42,031 nucleotides of DNA, from positions 1 through 42,031 of the forward strand of contig CADCIB010000023.1 of assembly GCA_902801375.1 (NCBI GenBank), read 5' to 3'. This DNA is from an uncultured Prevotellaceae bacterium. Lineage in GTDB: Bacteria; Bacteroidota; Bacteroidia; Bacteroidales; Bacteroidaceae. The notes below the pieces were generated by a model. It made no database searches. It had not been told where the DNA came from and saw only the letters and a program-made list of their open reading frames with translations. A program made the position numbers and the translations under genes. Positions 1-8,371 of this stretch are shown one piece after another (the stretch's first letter is position 1; each line of letters begins with the position of its first letter).

Positions 1-1
1 A

Positions 2-349
2 GCAGAACTGACGACCTATCATTTCGAAGAACTCTTGGGAACCAAACTTCGTGCCCTTTATCAGCGCAAGAAAGGCCGTGACCTCTTTGACCTTTATATT
101 GCCTTACAGCGAAAGGATGTGGATGTTGATAAAGTCCTTCTGTGCTACAAGAAATATATGGAGTTCGTCGTTGACAAGGCTCCATCTTACAAGCAGTTTG
201 TCAATAATATGCAAGAGAAGATGGAGGATGCCGAGTTTACCAACGATATGCAATCCCTCTTGCGCCCAGGCATATCGTTTAACGCAAGTGATGCCTATCC
301 ACTCATCTATGAAACATTTATAGATAAGATGGAGGGAAAGAGAGATTGA
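2..349 (+). CDS. AbiEii/AbiGii-like nucleotidyltransferase toxin, C-terminal part (5' truncated by window)
   Basis: The frame is open from base 2 to the TGA at 347-349, so the gene begins upstream of the window. The visible part contains EELLGTKLRALYQRKKGRDLFDLY, written here only as its key elements: a 'TKLRAL' stretch, then 'RKKGRDLFDLY' near residues 15-30. This is the characteristic end of the nucleotidyltransferase core in the AbiEii/AbiGii (type IV toxin-antitoxin, abortive infection) family. A helical C-terminal region follows. The TTG at 35 is internal and not a real start. The catalytic GSxxxxxD motif lies outside the window and cannot be checked. The cognate AbiEi antitoxin would be expected upstream, also outside. 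The gene precedes two DUF262 genes on the same strand with a 55-bp gap, which suggests a defence or mobile-element context. The family call rests on the short conserved stretch. Confidence 0.72.
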   Translation, partial: AELTTYHFEELLGTKLRALYQRKKGRDLFDLYIALQRKDVDVDKVLLCYKKYMEFVVDKAPSYKQFVNNMQEKMEDAEFTNDMQSLLRPGISFNASDAYPLIYETFIDKMEGKRD

Positions 350-404
350 AATATTGGAATGAGATGGAAATGAATTAGATATTTTCAAACTAAAATAAAT
401 ACAT

Positions 405-2129
405 ATGGATGATAACGTTCTTTTAGAAATAAGACCGATTGGCGAAATAGAAGGTCATTTCTATGTGCCAAACTATCAGCGCGGCTATAGATGGACAAGT
501 TCTCAGGTGGTAGCCTTATTAAATGATATATGGGACAGTAGCGAAAGAAAAGAAGACACTTATTGCCTTCAACCTATCGTAATTATGGGTTGTTTACGAG
601 GTTATGAACTTATTGATGGTCAACAAAGATTTACCACCATACTAATTCTGCTCAATTATATTAAGAGAAGAGGTCTGCCCATTGATATCAAGTTTGAATT
701 GGATTACGCCACAAGGAGTAAAACAAAAGAGTTTCTTGAGAATGTTAACGAAAAAGAGGCACAAGGCAATATAGATTTCTATCATATATATGAAGCTGAT
801 AGAACAATAGATGATTGGCTGAATAAAAAATTCGATGGAGATTTTAATAAGATTACTTATTCATTGTTTACTCTTATAAATTTCTTGCTAAAGTCTGTTA
901 AAGTTATCTGGTATGAGGTTGATAACAACGAAGACCCAATAGCTTTGTTTACTCGTCTAAATATAGGCAAAATTGGACTAACTAATGCGGAACTCATAAG
1001 GGCTCTACTATTGAGAAGAATTCCTAACGACCCTGATCGAGATAAAAAACAGATTGAAATGTCTATCCAGTGGGATAATATAGAAAAAGAGCTACGTTCA
1101 GATAATGATAATTTATGGAGCTTTATTAGCAAGGAATCACCTGATGCCTATCCAACAAGAATAGAAATTCTGTTTGAAATGATGGCTGGTTTAATCAACG
1201 CGAAACGACGAGATTATGATACATTCTACTGGTTTGAGAACGAAATAAAAGAGAAGGGGCTCGATGCAATCTGGCTCAAAATCCAACAAGATTATCTTCA
1301 AATAAAGGAATGGTATTCTGACAATGAATTCTATCATAAGATTGGATACCTTATATCGTCTGGGCACAAGACTATCGGTGAAATATTTGAATTAGCACGT
1401 GGAAAACGCAAAAGTGAATTCCGTAAAGAATTAGATGTTCTGATAGCAGAATCCATAGATTTCAAGATGAAACTTGATGAAACTTATCGTGACCTTAGTT
1501 ATGAAGGTGATCAGGAAAAAATAAGTCGTATTTTACTCCTATTCAACATACAATCAATAATAAATGAGGGGGCATATCAGAGATTCCCTTTCAGCAAATA
1601 TAATAATTCTGAATGGAGCTTGGAACATATTCATGCACAACAATCCGAAGGTTTAAAGAATGCGAAACTTCAGATAAAATGGATTGAGATGCATATTGAG
1701 TCTGTCAAGGTCGTCTCTGCCCCTGAAGAGAATCTTGAACTGATTGAGAGAATGAAAGAGATTGTAGCCAGTAACTCGATAGAGTCAAGAAATGTGTTCG
1801 ATAATATTTTCAATGAAGTATGTAATGTGCTTTCGGAGGATGGTGACAGTGAATACATTCACTCTTTAGCCAATATGGCTCTGCTGAAAAAGAACGACAA
1901 TGCCGCTCTTAACAATTCAACATTTGATGTGAAAAGAAATAAAATTGTTGAGATGGACCAAAAAGGAGCCTTCATCCCATATTGTACAAAGATGGTATTC
2001 CTTAAATACTATACCCCTTCTAATGATAATCAAGTGCATTTCTGGGGAAAGAAGGACAGAGATGCATATTTAAAGGCAATGGCAAAAGTTTTAAATCCAT
2101 ATCTTACCCTAATTAACAAAACAATTTAA
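405..2129 (+). CDS. DUF262 protein with C-terminal DUF1524/HNH-like domain (GmrSD-type)
   Basis: 574 aa. The N-terminal DUF262 (ParB/Srx-like) domain shows YQRGYRW at 24-30, DGQQR at 71-75 and a later 'LFTRLNIGKIGLTNAELIRALLL' type segment near 180-205. In GmrS, SspE and related proteins the DGQQR motif is needed for nucleotide hydrolysis. The C-terminal part has WSLEHIHAQ at 404-412, and a 'SLANMALL...N' segment near 487-505, both matching the DUF1524 HNH nuclease layout. The protein therefore has both halves of a GmrSD-like modification-dependent restriction enzyme. Its target is unknown. The next gene, another DUF262 protein, starts 2 bases after its stop codon, so the two are almost certainly co-translated. 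No TAnnTTTG promoter is visible in the 55-bp upstream gap. The coding sequence is clearly AT-richer than the housekeeping genes to the right, consistent with acquisition by transfer. Confidence 0.85.
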   Translation: MDDNVLLEIRPIGEIEGHFYVPNYQRGYRWTSSQVVALLNDIWDSSERKEDTYCLQPIVIMGCLRGYELIDGQQRFTTILILLNYIKRRGLPIDIKFELDYATRSKTKEFLENVNEKEAQGNIDFYHIYEADRTIDDWLNKKFDGDFNKITYSLFTLINFLLKSVKVIWYEVDNNEDPIALFTRLNIGKIGLTNAELIRALLLRRIPNDPDRDKKQIEMSIQWDNIEKELRSDNDNLWSFISKESPDAYPTRIEILFEMMAGLINAKRRDYDTFYWFENEIKEKGLDAIWLKIQQDYLQIKEWYSDNEFYHKIGYLISSGHKTIGEIFELARGKRKSEFRKELDVLIAESIDFKMKLDETYRDLSYEGDQEKISRILLLFNIQSIINEGAYQRFPFSKYNNSEWSLEHIHAQQSEGLKNAKLQIKWIEMHIESVKVVSAPEENLELIERMKEIVASNSIESRNVFDNIFNEVCNVLSEDGDSEYIHSLANMALLKKNDNAALNNSTFDVKRNKIVEMDQKGAFIPYCTKMVFLKYYTPSNDNQVHFWGKKDRDAYLKAMAKVLNPYLTLINKTI

Positions 2130-2131
2130 AT

Positions 2132-4312
2132 ATGGCAACTTCAAACTTACATACATTTATCAGTCTTTTCAAAGGTAAAGGCGATATTGAGGAACCTTTG
2201 TTGAAAGCAGTCGAGATTCCCATCATCCAGCGAGATTATGCACAGGGGCGTATTACCAAAGAGGTAACGAGAATAAGAAATCGTTTCCTTGCATCACTAT
2301 ACGATGCATTGACGGAGAATATTCCTATCAAGTTAGATTTCGTGTATGGAGACATAAAAGAATTGAAACTGATTCCACTGGATGGGCAACAGCGTCTTAC
2401 CACTCTTTTCTTACTGCATTGGTATATTGCAAGACACGAAGGAATTGAAGAGAAAGATTTTTCATTTTTGAAGGCTTTCTCATATAGTACAAGATATAGT
2501 GCTAGGGAATTTTGTCAAAGTCTGATTGATTATGCTCCCGACTTTTCAAATGAAAATATCACAGAGGATATAGAGGACCAATGTTGGATGCCATTAGATT
2601 GGAAAAATGACCCAACAATTGCATCCATGCTTACCATGCTTGACGCTATTCATAGTAAGTTCAAAAAAACATCAGGGTTGTGGGAGAGGCTTATGAATGG
2701 TTGTATCTCTTTCTACTTCCTATCTATTGAAGATATGGGGTTGACAGACGATTTATATATCAAGATGAACTCTCGTGGAAAACCCCTAACCGAATTTGAG
2801 CATTTTAAAGCAGAATGGGAAGGGCTTGTTAAGAAGATGGATGAAGATGATGCAGTTTTGTCTGGAGAATTAAGTAGAAAGATAGATACAGTTTGGACTG
2901 ACATTCTTTGGTCTTATAGAGGGGCTAACAATATTATCGACGATGAGTTCGTGAGGTATTATAAATACCTTTGTTCTCTTATTTATTATAAGAACTATCC
3001 AGAAGAAGAAAGACCTGATGATATTCTTGAACTTACGAAAATACTCTTTTCGGAGAAAAAGGAAGACGCTAAAGCAAACTTACAGTTTATTAATGATTGC
3101 TTTGATTGTTTGAATGGTGTGGAAATTAGGAATATGTTTGCCAAGTTCCTTACACAAGATAAACATGTTGAAGGAAAGTCTTTGATATCAAAATCTGAGT
3201 CCTTAGATATTTTTGAAGATTGCTGTAATAATTTCGGCGAGAGACAGTCTGCCCATCGAAGAAGTTTCCCTATTGGTCGCATGATTTTGTTATATTGCTT
3301 CCTGTTATATCTGAGAAATGGAATTACAGATAATCTTTTTATTCGCAGGTTAAGAATAGTCAACAATTTGATTAAGGCATCTGAGTTCGAATTACGTGAC
3401 GATAGAATGAATGTGCTACTCACACAAACAGAAGAGATTATTGTAAATGGAGAAATTATTATCCCAGAGAACAGACCTTCATTCAATGCATCCCAGTTGG
3501 GAGAAGAAAAGAACAAGGAAGAATGGTTAAAAGCAAATCAAGATAAGGCGGAAACTCTATTCTACCTTGAGGATCATTATTTGCTTAATGGCGGTATTAG
3601 TGTGATTGGTCTTGAAAATGTTGAATATACAGATGCCTTCTATTCATTGTTTGAGTGTGATTGGAGTCTTGTGAATAGGAGTCTTTTGTCAATAGGTGAC
3701 TATTCTATAAAGGTAAACTGGCGTTATCAAATTGGTTCTGCGAGAAATGATACGCCTTGGAGAGCAATTTTCCGTGCCAAAGATAATACAAGAGCACATG
3801 ATACTCTTATCACGTTACTAAAAATGAAAGATACTTTCACTAATGATTATTTGACATCAATTATAGACAATTATCTGAATACCACAAATATATTCGACTG
3901 GAGGTATTATCTCGTTAAATATGAATCAATGCGGCCTGAAAAATATGGCATGTATTATTGGTATGATTATAAAGACAAGGAAAAAGAATCGTACTGTATC
4001 TTAATGATGTTGACAGAGAAAAGCATTGGTGGTAGAAATTATAATATATTCTTAAAGACTCTATTAGATTTAGACAATTCTATTGATTTCTCATTAGGAG
4101 AATATGCATACTCTGGCGATGGCGATAAACTTATAAGTGAAATTCTTGGAGTTTATATTACCTGTGGTGATAACAAATATTCTGTTTTTGATTTAACAGA
4201 TAATACATTGTTACTAGAAGAGTCGATACCTCAGGAAGACAAACTTGACATTAAAGACAGGATTGAAATTGGTCTTGAAGTAATTCACAAAGTTCGAGAA
4301 TTAAACAAATAA
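2132..4312 (+). CDS. second DUF262 protein, no recognisable nuclease domain
   Basis: 726 aa. The N-terminus carries the DUF262 signatures IQRDYAQGR (32-40) and LDGQQRLTTL (83-92). A 'LYIKMNSRGKPLTEFEHFKAEW' type segment around 208-230 matches the conserved asparagine/arginine block of the family. The C-terminal 350 residues have no visible HNH, DUF1524 or other catalytic motif. They are rich in aromatic and acidic residues and I do not recognise them. The gene starts 2 bases after the stop of the preceding DUF262-HNH gene, so a two-subunit system is likely, with this one perhaps serving recognition or regulation. The role is inferred only from family and adjacency. Codon use is AT-rich like its partner. 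It ends 61 bp before the convergent mnmE, with no obvious terminator hairpin. Confidence 0.82.
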   Translation: MATSNLHTFISLFKGKGDIEEPLLKAVEIPIIQRDYAQGRITKEVTRIRNRFLASLYDALTENIPIKLDFVYGDIKELKLIPLDGQQRLTTLFLLHWYIARHEGIEEKDFSFLKAFSYSTRYSAREFCQSLIDYAPDFSNENITEDIEDQCWMPLDWKNDPTIASMLTMLDAIHSKFKKTSGLWERLMNGCISFYFLSIEDMGLTDDLYIKMNSRGKPLTEFEHFKAEWEGLVKKMDEDDAVLSGELSRKIDTVWTDILWSYRGANNIIDDEFVRYYKYLCSLIYYKNYPEEERPDDILELTKILFSEKKEDAKANLQFINDCFDCLNGVEIRNMFAKFLTQDKHVEGKSLISKSESLDIFEDCCNNFGERQSAHRRSFPIGRMILLYCFLLYLRNGITDNLFIRRLRIVNNLIKASEFELRDDRMNVLLTQTEEIIVNGEIIIPENRPSFNASQLGEEKNKEEWLKANQDKAETLFYLEDHYLLNGGISVIGLENVEYTDAFYSLFECDWSLVNRSLLSIGDYSIKVNWRYQIGSARNDTPWRAIFRAKDNTRAHDTLITLLKMKDTFTNDYLTSIIDNYLNTTNIFDWRYYLVKYESMRPEKYGMYYWYDYKDKEKESYCILMMLTEKSIGGRNYNIFLKTLLDLDNSIDFSLGEYAYSGDGDKLISEILGVYITCGDNKYSVFDLTDNTLLLEESIPQEDKLDIKDRIEIGLEVIHKVRELNK

Positions 4313-4373
4313 TGGTTGCTTTATAAAAATCCTCGCATTATTTATAGAGTATGTCTAATTGATAGAAACTGTC

Positions 4374-5762
4374 TCACTTTCCCACGCAGAACGACGAAAA
4401 AATGTTGTTTAAGGTTTCTTGGGGGGTTATTCGGCCTTTGCCGGAGATGGCGGCAAGATGGTCGAGGGCTGATTTGAGGGATTCTGCGATGAGATCTGCA
4501 CTCAGTCCTGAGGTGATGGCATCGGATACTTCCCGCATGGACTCTTTTACGTACAGCAGTTCGTGATAGTGTCTGACGGAAGTGACAATCACGTCAGTCT
4601 GATGAAGATGAGGTATGTCGGCTGCGGTGTAGATGGCTTGTTCCAGTTTTTCTATGTTCCATCCTTTCTTTGCACTAATAGAAAAAACTGGTAGTTGTGC
4701 GACGATGGGGAAGGCAGGTCTTTCCTTGTCAGACTTGTTCCATAAGGGAATTAGTTTCTTGTTTTCGCATCGCTGTATCATTTCGCCTATTTCTTCCTCT
4801 GAGGGCCATTGGTCAATCATCCAAATCACGATGCGCGCCCTATCAATGGTCTGATAGGTGCGGTCGATGCCAATCTGCTCTATCTTGTCGGATGTTTCTC
4901 GTATTCCTGCTGTATCAATGAAACGGAAGTTGACTCCGTTGATTTCGATGTTATCTTCTATTGTGTCGCGTGTAGTGCCGTGTATGTCTGAGACGATGGC
5001 TCGATCGTCTTTCAGCAAGCGGTTCAAGAGTGTAGATTTCCCCACATTTGTCTTGCCTACGATGGCAACTGGTATACCTTGCTTGACGGCTTGCCCTGTC
5101 TCGAACGTATGGGCGAGATGGTCCACGTGCTTCTCAATGGTTTGTGCAAGCTGCATCAGTTGCGTACGGTCGGCAAACTCAAGGTCTTCGTGGTCGGAGA
5201 AATCAAGTTCCAGTTCCAGGAGCGTTGTCATCTGGAGCAGTTGGTCTCTGAGTTTGTCAAGCTCCGAGGAGAACTGTCCTCTAAGTTGTGATAGGGCGAT
5301 TCGATGTGTGGCACGGTTGGTGGAGGCGATGAGGTCGGCAACTGCTTCAGCCTGACTAAGGTCGAGTTTTCCGTTAAGGTATGCACGCATGGTAAATTCG
5401 CCAGGATTGGCCATGCGACAACCATTCTTTACCAAAACCTCCAATGCCTTATTTAATATGTAGGGGGAGCCATGACAGGAAATCTCCACCGAGTCCTCAC
5501 CTGTGTAGGAATGAGGGGCCCGGAAAATGGAGACCATTGCTTCATCAATGACAGCCCCGTCAGAATCTGTAATGTGGGTGTAATGGACGGTATTGGCGGG
5601 TGTGGTCGCTGAGATACTGCGACATGTGGCACCCGTGATAGAGATGGCATTTGAGCCACTGATACGAATGACACCAAGGGCACCCCCTGGAGCGGTGGCA
5701 AGCGCACAGATGGTGTCCTCTTGAGTCGTGAGGTGGGAGGGTTGAGAGGTGAGTGATGTCAT
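4374..5762 (-). CDS. mnmE: tRNA modification GTPase MnmE
   Basis: 462 aa, full length for the family. With MnmG it installs the carboxymethylaminomethyl group at U34 of tRNAs reading NNA/NNG codons, in the cytoplasm. The N-terminal formyl-folate-binding domain begins near 'DTICALATAPGGALG' (16-30). 'GEFTMRAYLNGKLDLSQAEA' spans 121-140. The G domain has G1 GKTNVGKST (236-244), G2 GTTRDT (262-267), G3 DTAG (283-286) and G4 NKSD. The protein ends in FCVGK, keeping the catalytic cysteine of the canonical C-(I/L/V)-GK tail. Its ATG overlaps the TGA of the upstream phosphorylase gene by one base (TGATG), so translation is probably coupled. It is the last gene of a PD40-phosphorylase-mnmE operon and converges on the DUF262 block. 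Confidence 0.97.
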   Translation of the reverse strand: MTSLTSQPSHLTTQEDTICALATAPGGALGVIRISGSNAISITGATCRSISATTPANTVHYTHITDSDGAVIDEAMVSIFRAPHSYTGEDSVEISCHGSPYILNKALEVLVKNGCRMANPGEFTMRAYLNGKLDLSQAEAVADLIASTNRATHRIALSQLRGQFSSELDKLRDQLLQMTTLLELELDFSDHEDLEFADRTQLMQLAQTIEKHVDHLAHTFETGQAVKQGIPVAIVGKTNVGKSTLLNRLLKDDRAIVSDIHGTTRDTIEDNIEINGVNFRFIDTAGIRETSDKIEQIGIDRTYQTIDRARIVIWMIDQWPSEEEIGEMIQRCENKKLIPLWNKSDKERPAFPIVAQLPVFSISAKKGWNIEKLEQAIYTAADIPHLHQTDVIVTSVRHYHELLYVKESMREVSDAITSGLSADLIAESLKSALDHLAAISGKGRITPQETLNNIFSSFCVGK

Positions 5763-6631
5763 CAGATACGTTCGAGCACTTTTTCGATGAGTGTGTCGAT
5801 GGAGTTCTTGTATTCAGTATTCATCTCTTTGACATAGCGGTTGGCAATGACCATGCAACAGGTCATGGCACGATGGCCAAGCAGCGAAGCAAGACCGGCC
5901 AAAGCTGAAGACTCCATTTCGAAATTGCACACCTTTAATCCTTCATACTCGAAAGCCTCGATTTTTTTGTTCTGCAGTGGATCGGCTATATCAGCCCGTA
6001 GTACACGTCCCTGTGGTCCATAAAATCCTCCACACGAAATGGTATAGCCGTACACCATATCGTCACCAGCTATCTGTTCGAGAAGCTCTTTGTCGGCCAC
6101 AGCTACGTAGGGCGCACCTTTGATGGGATCCCACTGCATGTGTTTCTTGAATGCCTCTTCCAAAGCCAAATCGCATACGTCATTTCGTCCGGCATAATAG
6201 TTGATCAGGCCATCGAAGCCGATGCTCTTGACAGAAGCGACGAAGCAACCTGTGGGAGTAAAGGGTTGCAAACCGCCGCAGGTACCAATGCGCACACAGG
6301 TGAGGGTGCGGTGCTCTGGTTTTTCGGTCCGCGTCTTATAATCGACATTCGCCAATGTGTCAAGTTCGTTCATTACGATGTCAATGTTATCGCATCCGAT
6401 GCCATGACTTTGGCAAGTGATGCGTTTGCCTTTGTACAGGCCCGTTATGGTATGGAACTCACGACTCGACACTTCGCATTCAATGCTGTCGAAGTGAGCG
6501 GCTACCGTGTTCACGCGTGCAGGGTCGCCTACGAGAATCACTCGGTCTGCCAACTGTTCGGGACGTAGGTGCAGGTGAAAGCACGAACCATCGCTGTTGA
6601 TGATTAATTCTGATTCAGGAAAAGTTCTCAT
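5762..6631 (-). CDS. udp: nucleoside phosphorylase, uridine phosphorylase type
   Basis: 289 aa, PNP_UDP_1 family. It would cleave uridine (or a related nucleoside) with phosphate to free base and ribose 1-phosphate in the cytoplasm for pyrimidine salvage. Visible signatures are the phosphate-binding GDPARV near residues 36-41, RIGTCGGLQ near 114-122, and the late NFEMESSALAGLA segment with the Glu-Met-Glu that contacts ribose. The start ATG at 6631 gives a sensible N-terminus with no signal peptide. It lies 29 bp downstream of the PD40 gene, and its stop overlaps the mnmE start. Substrate preference (uridine against purine nucleosides) cannot be settled from the sequence. The symbol is the best family match. 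Confidence 0.88.
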   Translation of the reverse strand: MRTFPESELIINSDGSCFHLHLRPEQLADRVILVGDPARVNTVAAHFDSIECEVSSREFHTITGLYKGKRITCQSHGIGCDNIDIVMNELDTLANVDYKTRTEKPEHRTLTCVRIGTCGGLQPFTPTGCFVASVKSIGFDGLINYYAGRNDVCDLALEEAFKKHMQWDPIKGAPYVAVADKELLEQIAGDDMVYGYTISCGGFYGPQGRVLRADIADPLQNKKIEAFEYEGLKVCNFEMESSALAGLASLLGHRAMTCCMVIANRYVKEMNTEYKNSIDTLIEKVLERI

Positions 6632-6660
6632 ATTATTTAAATTTAGTGATAGCCTTTATG

Positions 6661-7824
6661 TTATGGATTAAGAGCAGAAACTTCATTATTCCTTACGGCT
6701 TTCTCGAGCTCACGGATTCGAGAGGTCAGTTGTTCCACTTTCTCCTCTTCCGAAAGAATCGTTGTACTCATCTTTTTTCTTTCGTTTCCATTGGCTTGAT
6801 AGTATCTGGAGCGCAGGTTCCCGAGCTCTTCTTTCATTAGCTTCAGTTCTTCATAAGTCTTCATTAGTTCTTCATACATCCTGCGAGCATCATTAGAACG
6901 AAACTGCTTGGCCGAAGTATAAGTGATGTGATCGTTTACAACGAAAAGCTCTTGCGTATTGTTTCCGATGGATTTCTGATTTCTGTCGCGCAGTCGTTGT
7001 AAACGGTTGTGTGCGGCTTGAAGCTCATTGTTGTCAAACCAGGTTTCACGGATGCTTCGGATAGAGGCTAATGCGCCTATTTCCTCGTCGTCCATCTCAT
7101 CTGTATCGTAATTGACGCGCTTTTTCAATGGCACGAAAGTATAGACACAGACTTTCCCTTCTGGTTGATTGCGGTCCGTAACAAACCACCCCAACTCGTT
7201 CAGTTCATCCTCTACATACATATAGTCGTTAGCCTTCGAGTTAAAGGGAAGCCCGATGTTTTCTGGATTGAAGAAACGGCCTTCTTCCGAATTGTAGCGT
7301 GTCACAAAGATGTCATAACCACCCAGTGATTCTTCTCCTTTCTGTGCAAAATATAGAGTCGTGCCGTCAGGCATCATGAAAGGGTAGTTGGGTGAAAGTT
7401 GCTGGTCTAATCCCTCCACGACGTTTTCTTCCGACCATTGGTTTTGCAGTTTGTCCTTCGTCATCAGCGTTGAAATCCCCTCCTGGTTGATTGAAGAGAA
7501 ATAGGCCTTGTTGCCAAACTCATTGATGAACGCAGTGCCAACTTCTTTTTTCTGGAGAAAATCGGTGGTTGCCATCAGTTGTCCGCAGTTAGAAGGTAAA
7601 GGGATTTCCTCAAAGAAATTGTCTACGTCAACCACCACGCTGTCGATGACCATCACCCGTTGAATGGATGAGGTCATATTCTCGTAGAGCAAGTCGGCTG
7701 CCGAGACTTCCTGCTTCACTTGTACTACAGGCTTTTTAGCCTTTGCTTTCTGTTTTTTCTGGGCATTGGTCGTTCCGGCCACCATCAGGGCAAGTGCCAA
7801 CGCAAGGATATATCTGAACTGCAT
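6661..7824 (-). CDS. exported PD40/WD40-like beta-propeller protein with C-terminal coiled coil
   Basis: 387 aa from the ATG at 7824. The longer open frame to 7893 adds an odd aromatic N-terminus, while the 7824 start gives a clean signal peptide (MQFRYILALALALMVAGTTNA) ending at Ala-Gln. The middle contains TolB/PD40-like blade motifs such as 'YPFMMPDGTTLYFAQKG' and 'GGYDIFVTRYNSEEGRFFNPENIG', a pattern seen in Bacteroidetes periplasmic or OmpA-associated proteins. The last 80 residues are charged and predicted coiled coil (for example 'KTYEELKLMKEELGNL'). The exact role is unknown. A promoter (CTTG-N20-TATCTTTG on the minus strand) lies just upstream. It is the first gene of an operon with the nucleoside phosphorylase and mnmE, with no functional link evident. 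Confidence 0.8.
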   Translation of the reverse strand: MQFRYILALALALMVAGTTNAQKKQKAKAKKPVVQVKQEVSAADLLYENMTSSIQRVMVIDSVVVDVDNFFEEIPLPSNCGQLMATTDFLQKKEVGTAFINEFGNKAYFSSINQEGISTLMTKDKLQNQWSEENVVEGLDQQLSPNYPFMMPDGTTLYFAQKGEESLGGYDIFVTRYNSEEGRFFNPENIGLPFNSKANDYMYVEDELNELGWFVTDRNQPEGKVCVYTFVPLKKRVNYDTDEMDDEEIGALASIRSIRETWFDNNELQAAHNRLQRLRDRNQKSIGNNTQELFVVNDHITYTSAKQFRSNDARRMYEELMKTYEELKLMKEELGNLRSRYYQANGNERKKMSTTILSEEEKVEQLTSRIRELEKAVRNNEVSALNP

Positions 7825-7851
7825 ATTTGCGTTTGTTTCGTTTTCAAACCA

Positions 7852-7883
7852 CAAAGATACGGAGAAAAAACGAAACCACCAAG
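7852..7883 (-). promoter_or_regulatory. Bacteroidetes-type promoter for the PD40-udp-mnmE operon
   Basis: Minus strand: CTTG (7883-7880), a 20-bp spacer, then TATCTTTG (7859-7852). This fits the TAnnTTTG -7 element. Transcription would start near 7845, giving a leader of about 20 nt before the ATG at 7824 and supporting that start over 7893, which lies upstream of the promoter. Confidence 0.6.
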
Positions 7884-7955
7884 CGATTAACAAGTTTTAT
7901 TATGAAATCGCCCAGAAACGTACTACTATAGATAAAGAACGATATCCACACCTAC

Positions 7956-8324
7956 CTATTTCATGAATACAAGATAGACGGCGCAGATGATAAGGAGGAA
8001 AGCAAGTAGATGGTTCCAGTGGAGATTCTGATGTTGGAACATGATGTTGGCGATGACGGCAAAGACGGCCAGGGAGATGCATTCCTGGATGACTTTCAGC
8101 TGTACAAGGTTGAACGGTCCGCCATTCCCCTCAAATCCCATGCGGTTGGCAGGTACCTGGCAGCAGTATTCAAAAAAGGCAATGCCCCACGAGAAAGCAA
8201 TCACACCAAGCAGGGGCCAGTGGTTGGATACACCTGACTGCTGCAGACGAAGGTGCCCATACCAAGCAAGCGTCATGAAGACGTTGCTTAGTATGAGCAG
8301 GATGATGGTATAAAGTCCGTTCAT
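7956..8324 (-). CDS. DUF486 / DMT-superfamily small membrane protein
   Basis: 122 aa with four hydrophobic helices (about 4-24, 35-50, 78-95, 101-119). The conserved centre 'FEYCCQVPANRMGFEGNGGPFNLVQLKVIQE' identifies the DUF486 family, related to small EmrE-like drug/metabolite transporters. It would sit in the inner membrane, and the substrate is unknown. The length is normal for the family. It lies 47 bp downstream of the FNR-GltD fusion on the same strand and may be read from that promoter. A short GTCGC/GCGAC stem (8340-8356) sits in the gap but lacks a good T-run. Confidence 0.85.
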   Translation of the reverse strand: MNGLYTIILLILSNVFMTLAWYGHLRLQQSGVSNHWPLLGVIAFSWGIAFFEYCCQVPANRMGFEGNGGPFNLVQLKVIQECISLAVFAVIANIMFQHQNLHWNHLLAFLLIICAVYLVFMK

Positions 8325-8371
8325 TTTATTATAAGTTTTGTCGCTGATACTGCGACTTGCAGAACACTTAA

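Noticed and set aside
8340-8356. Terminator between FNR-GltD and DUF486 genes
   Set aside because: The stem is only 5 bp and lacks a clear T-run on the minus strand, so readthrough is likely.
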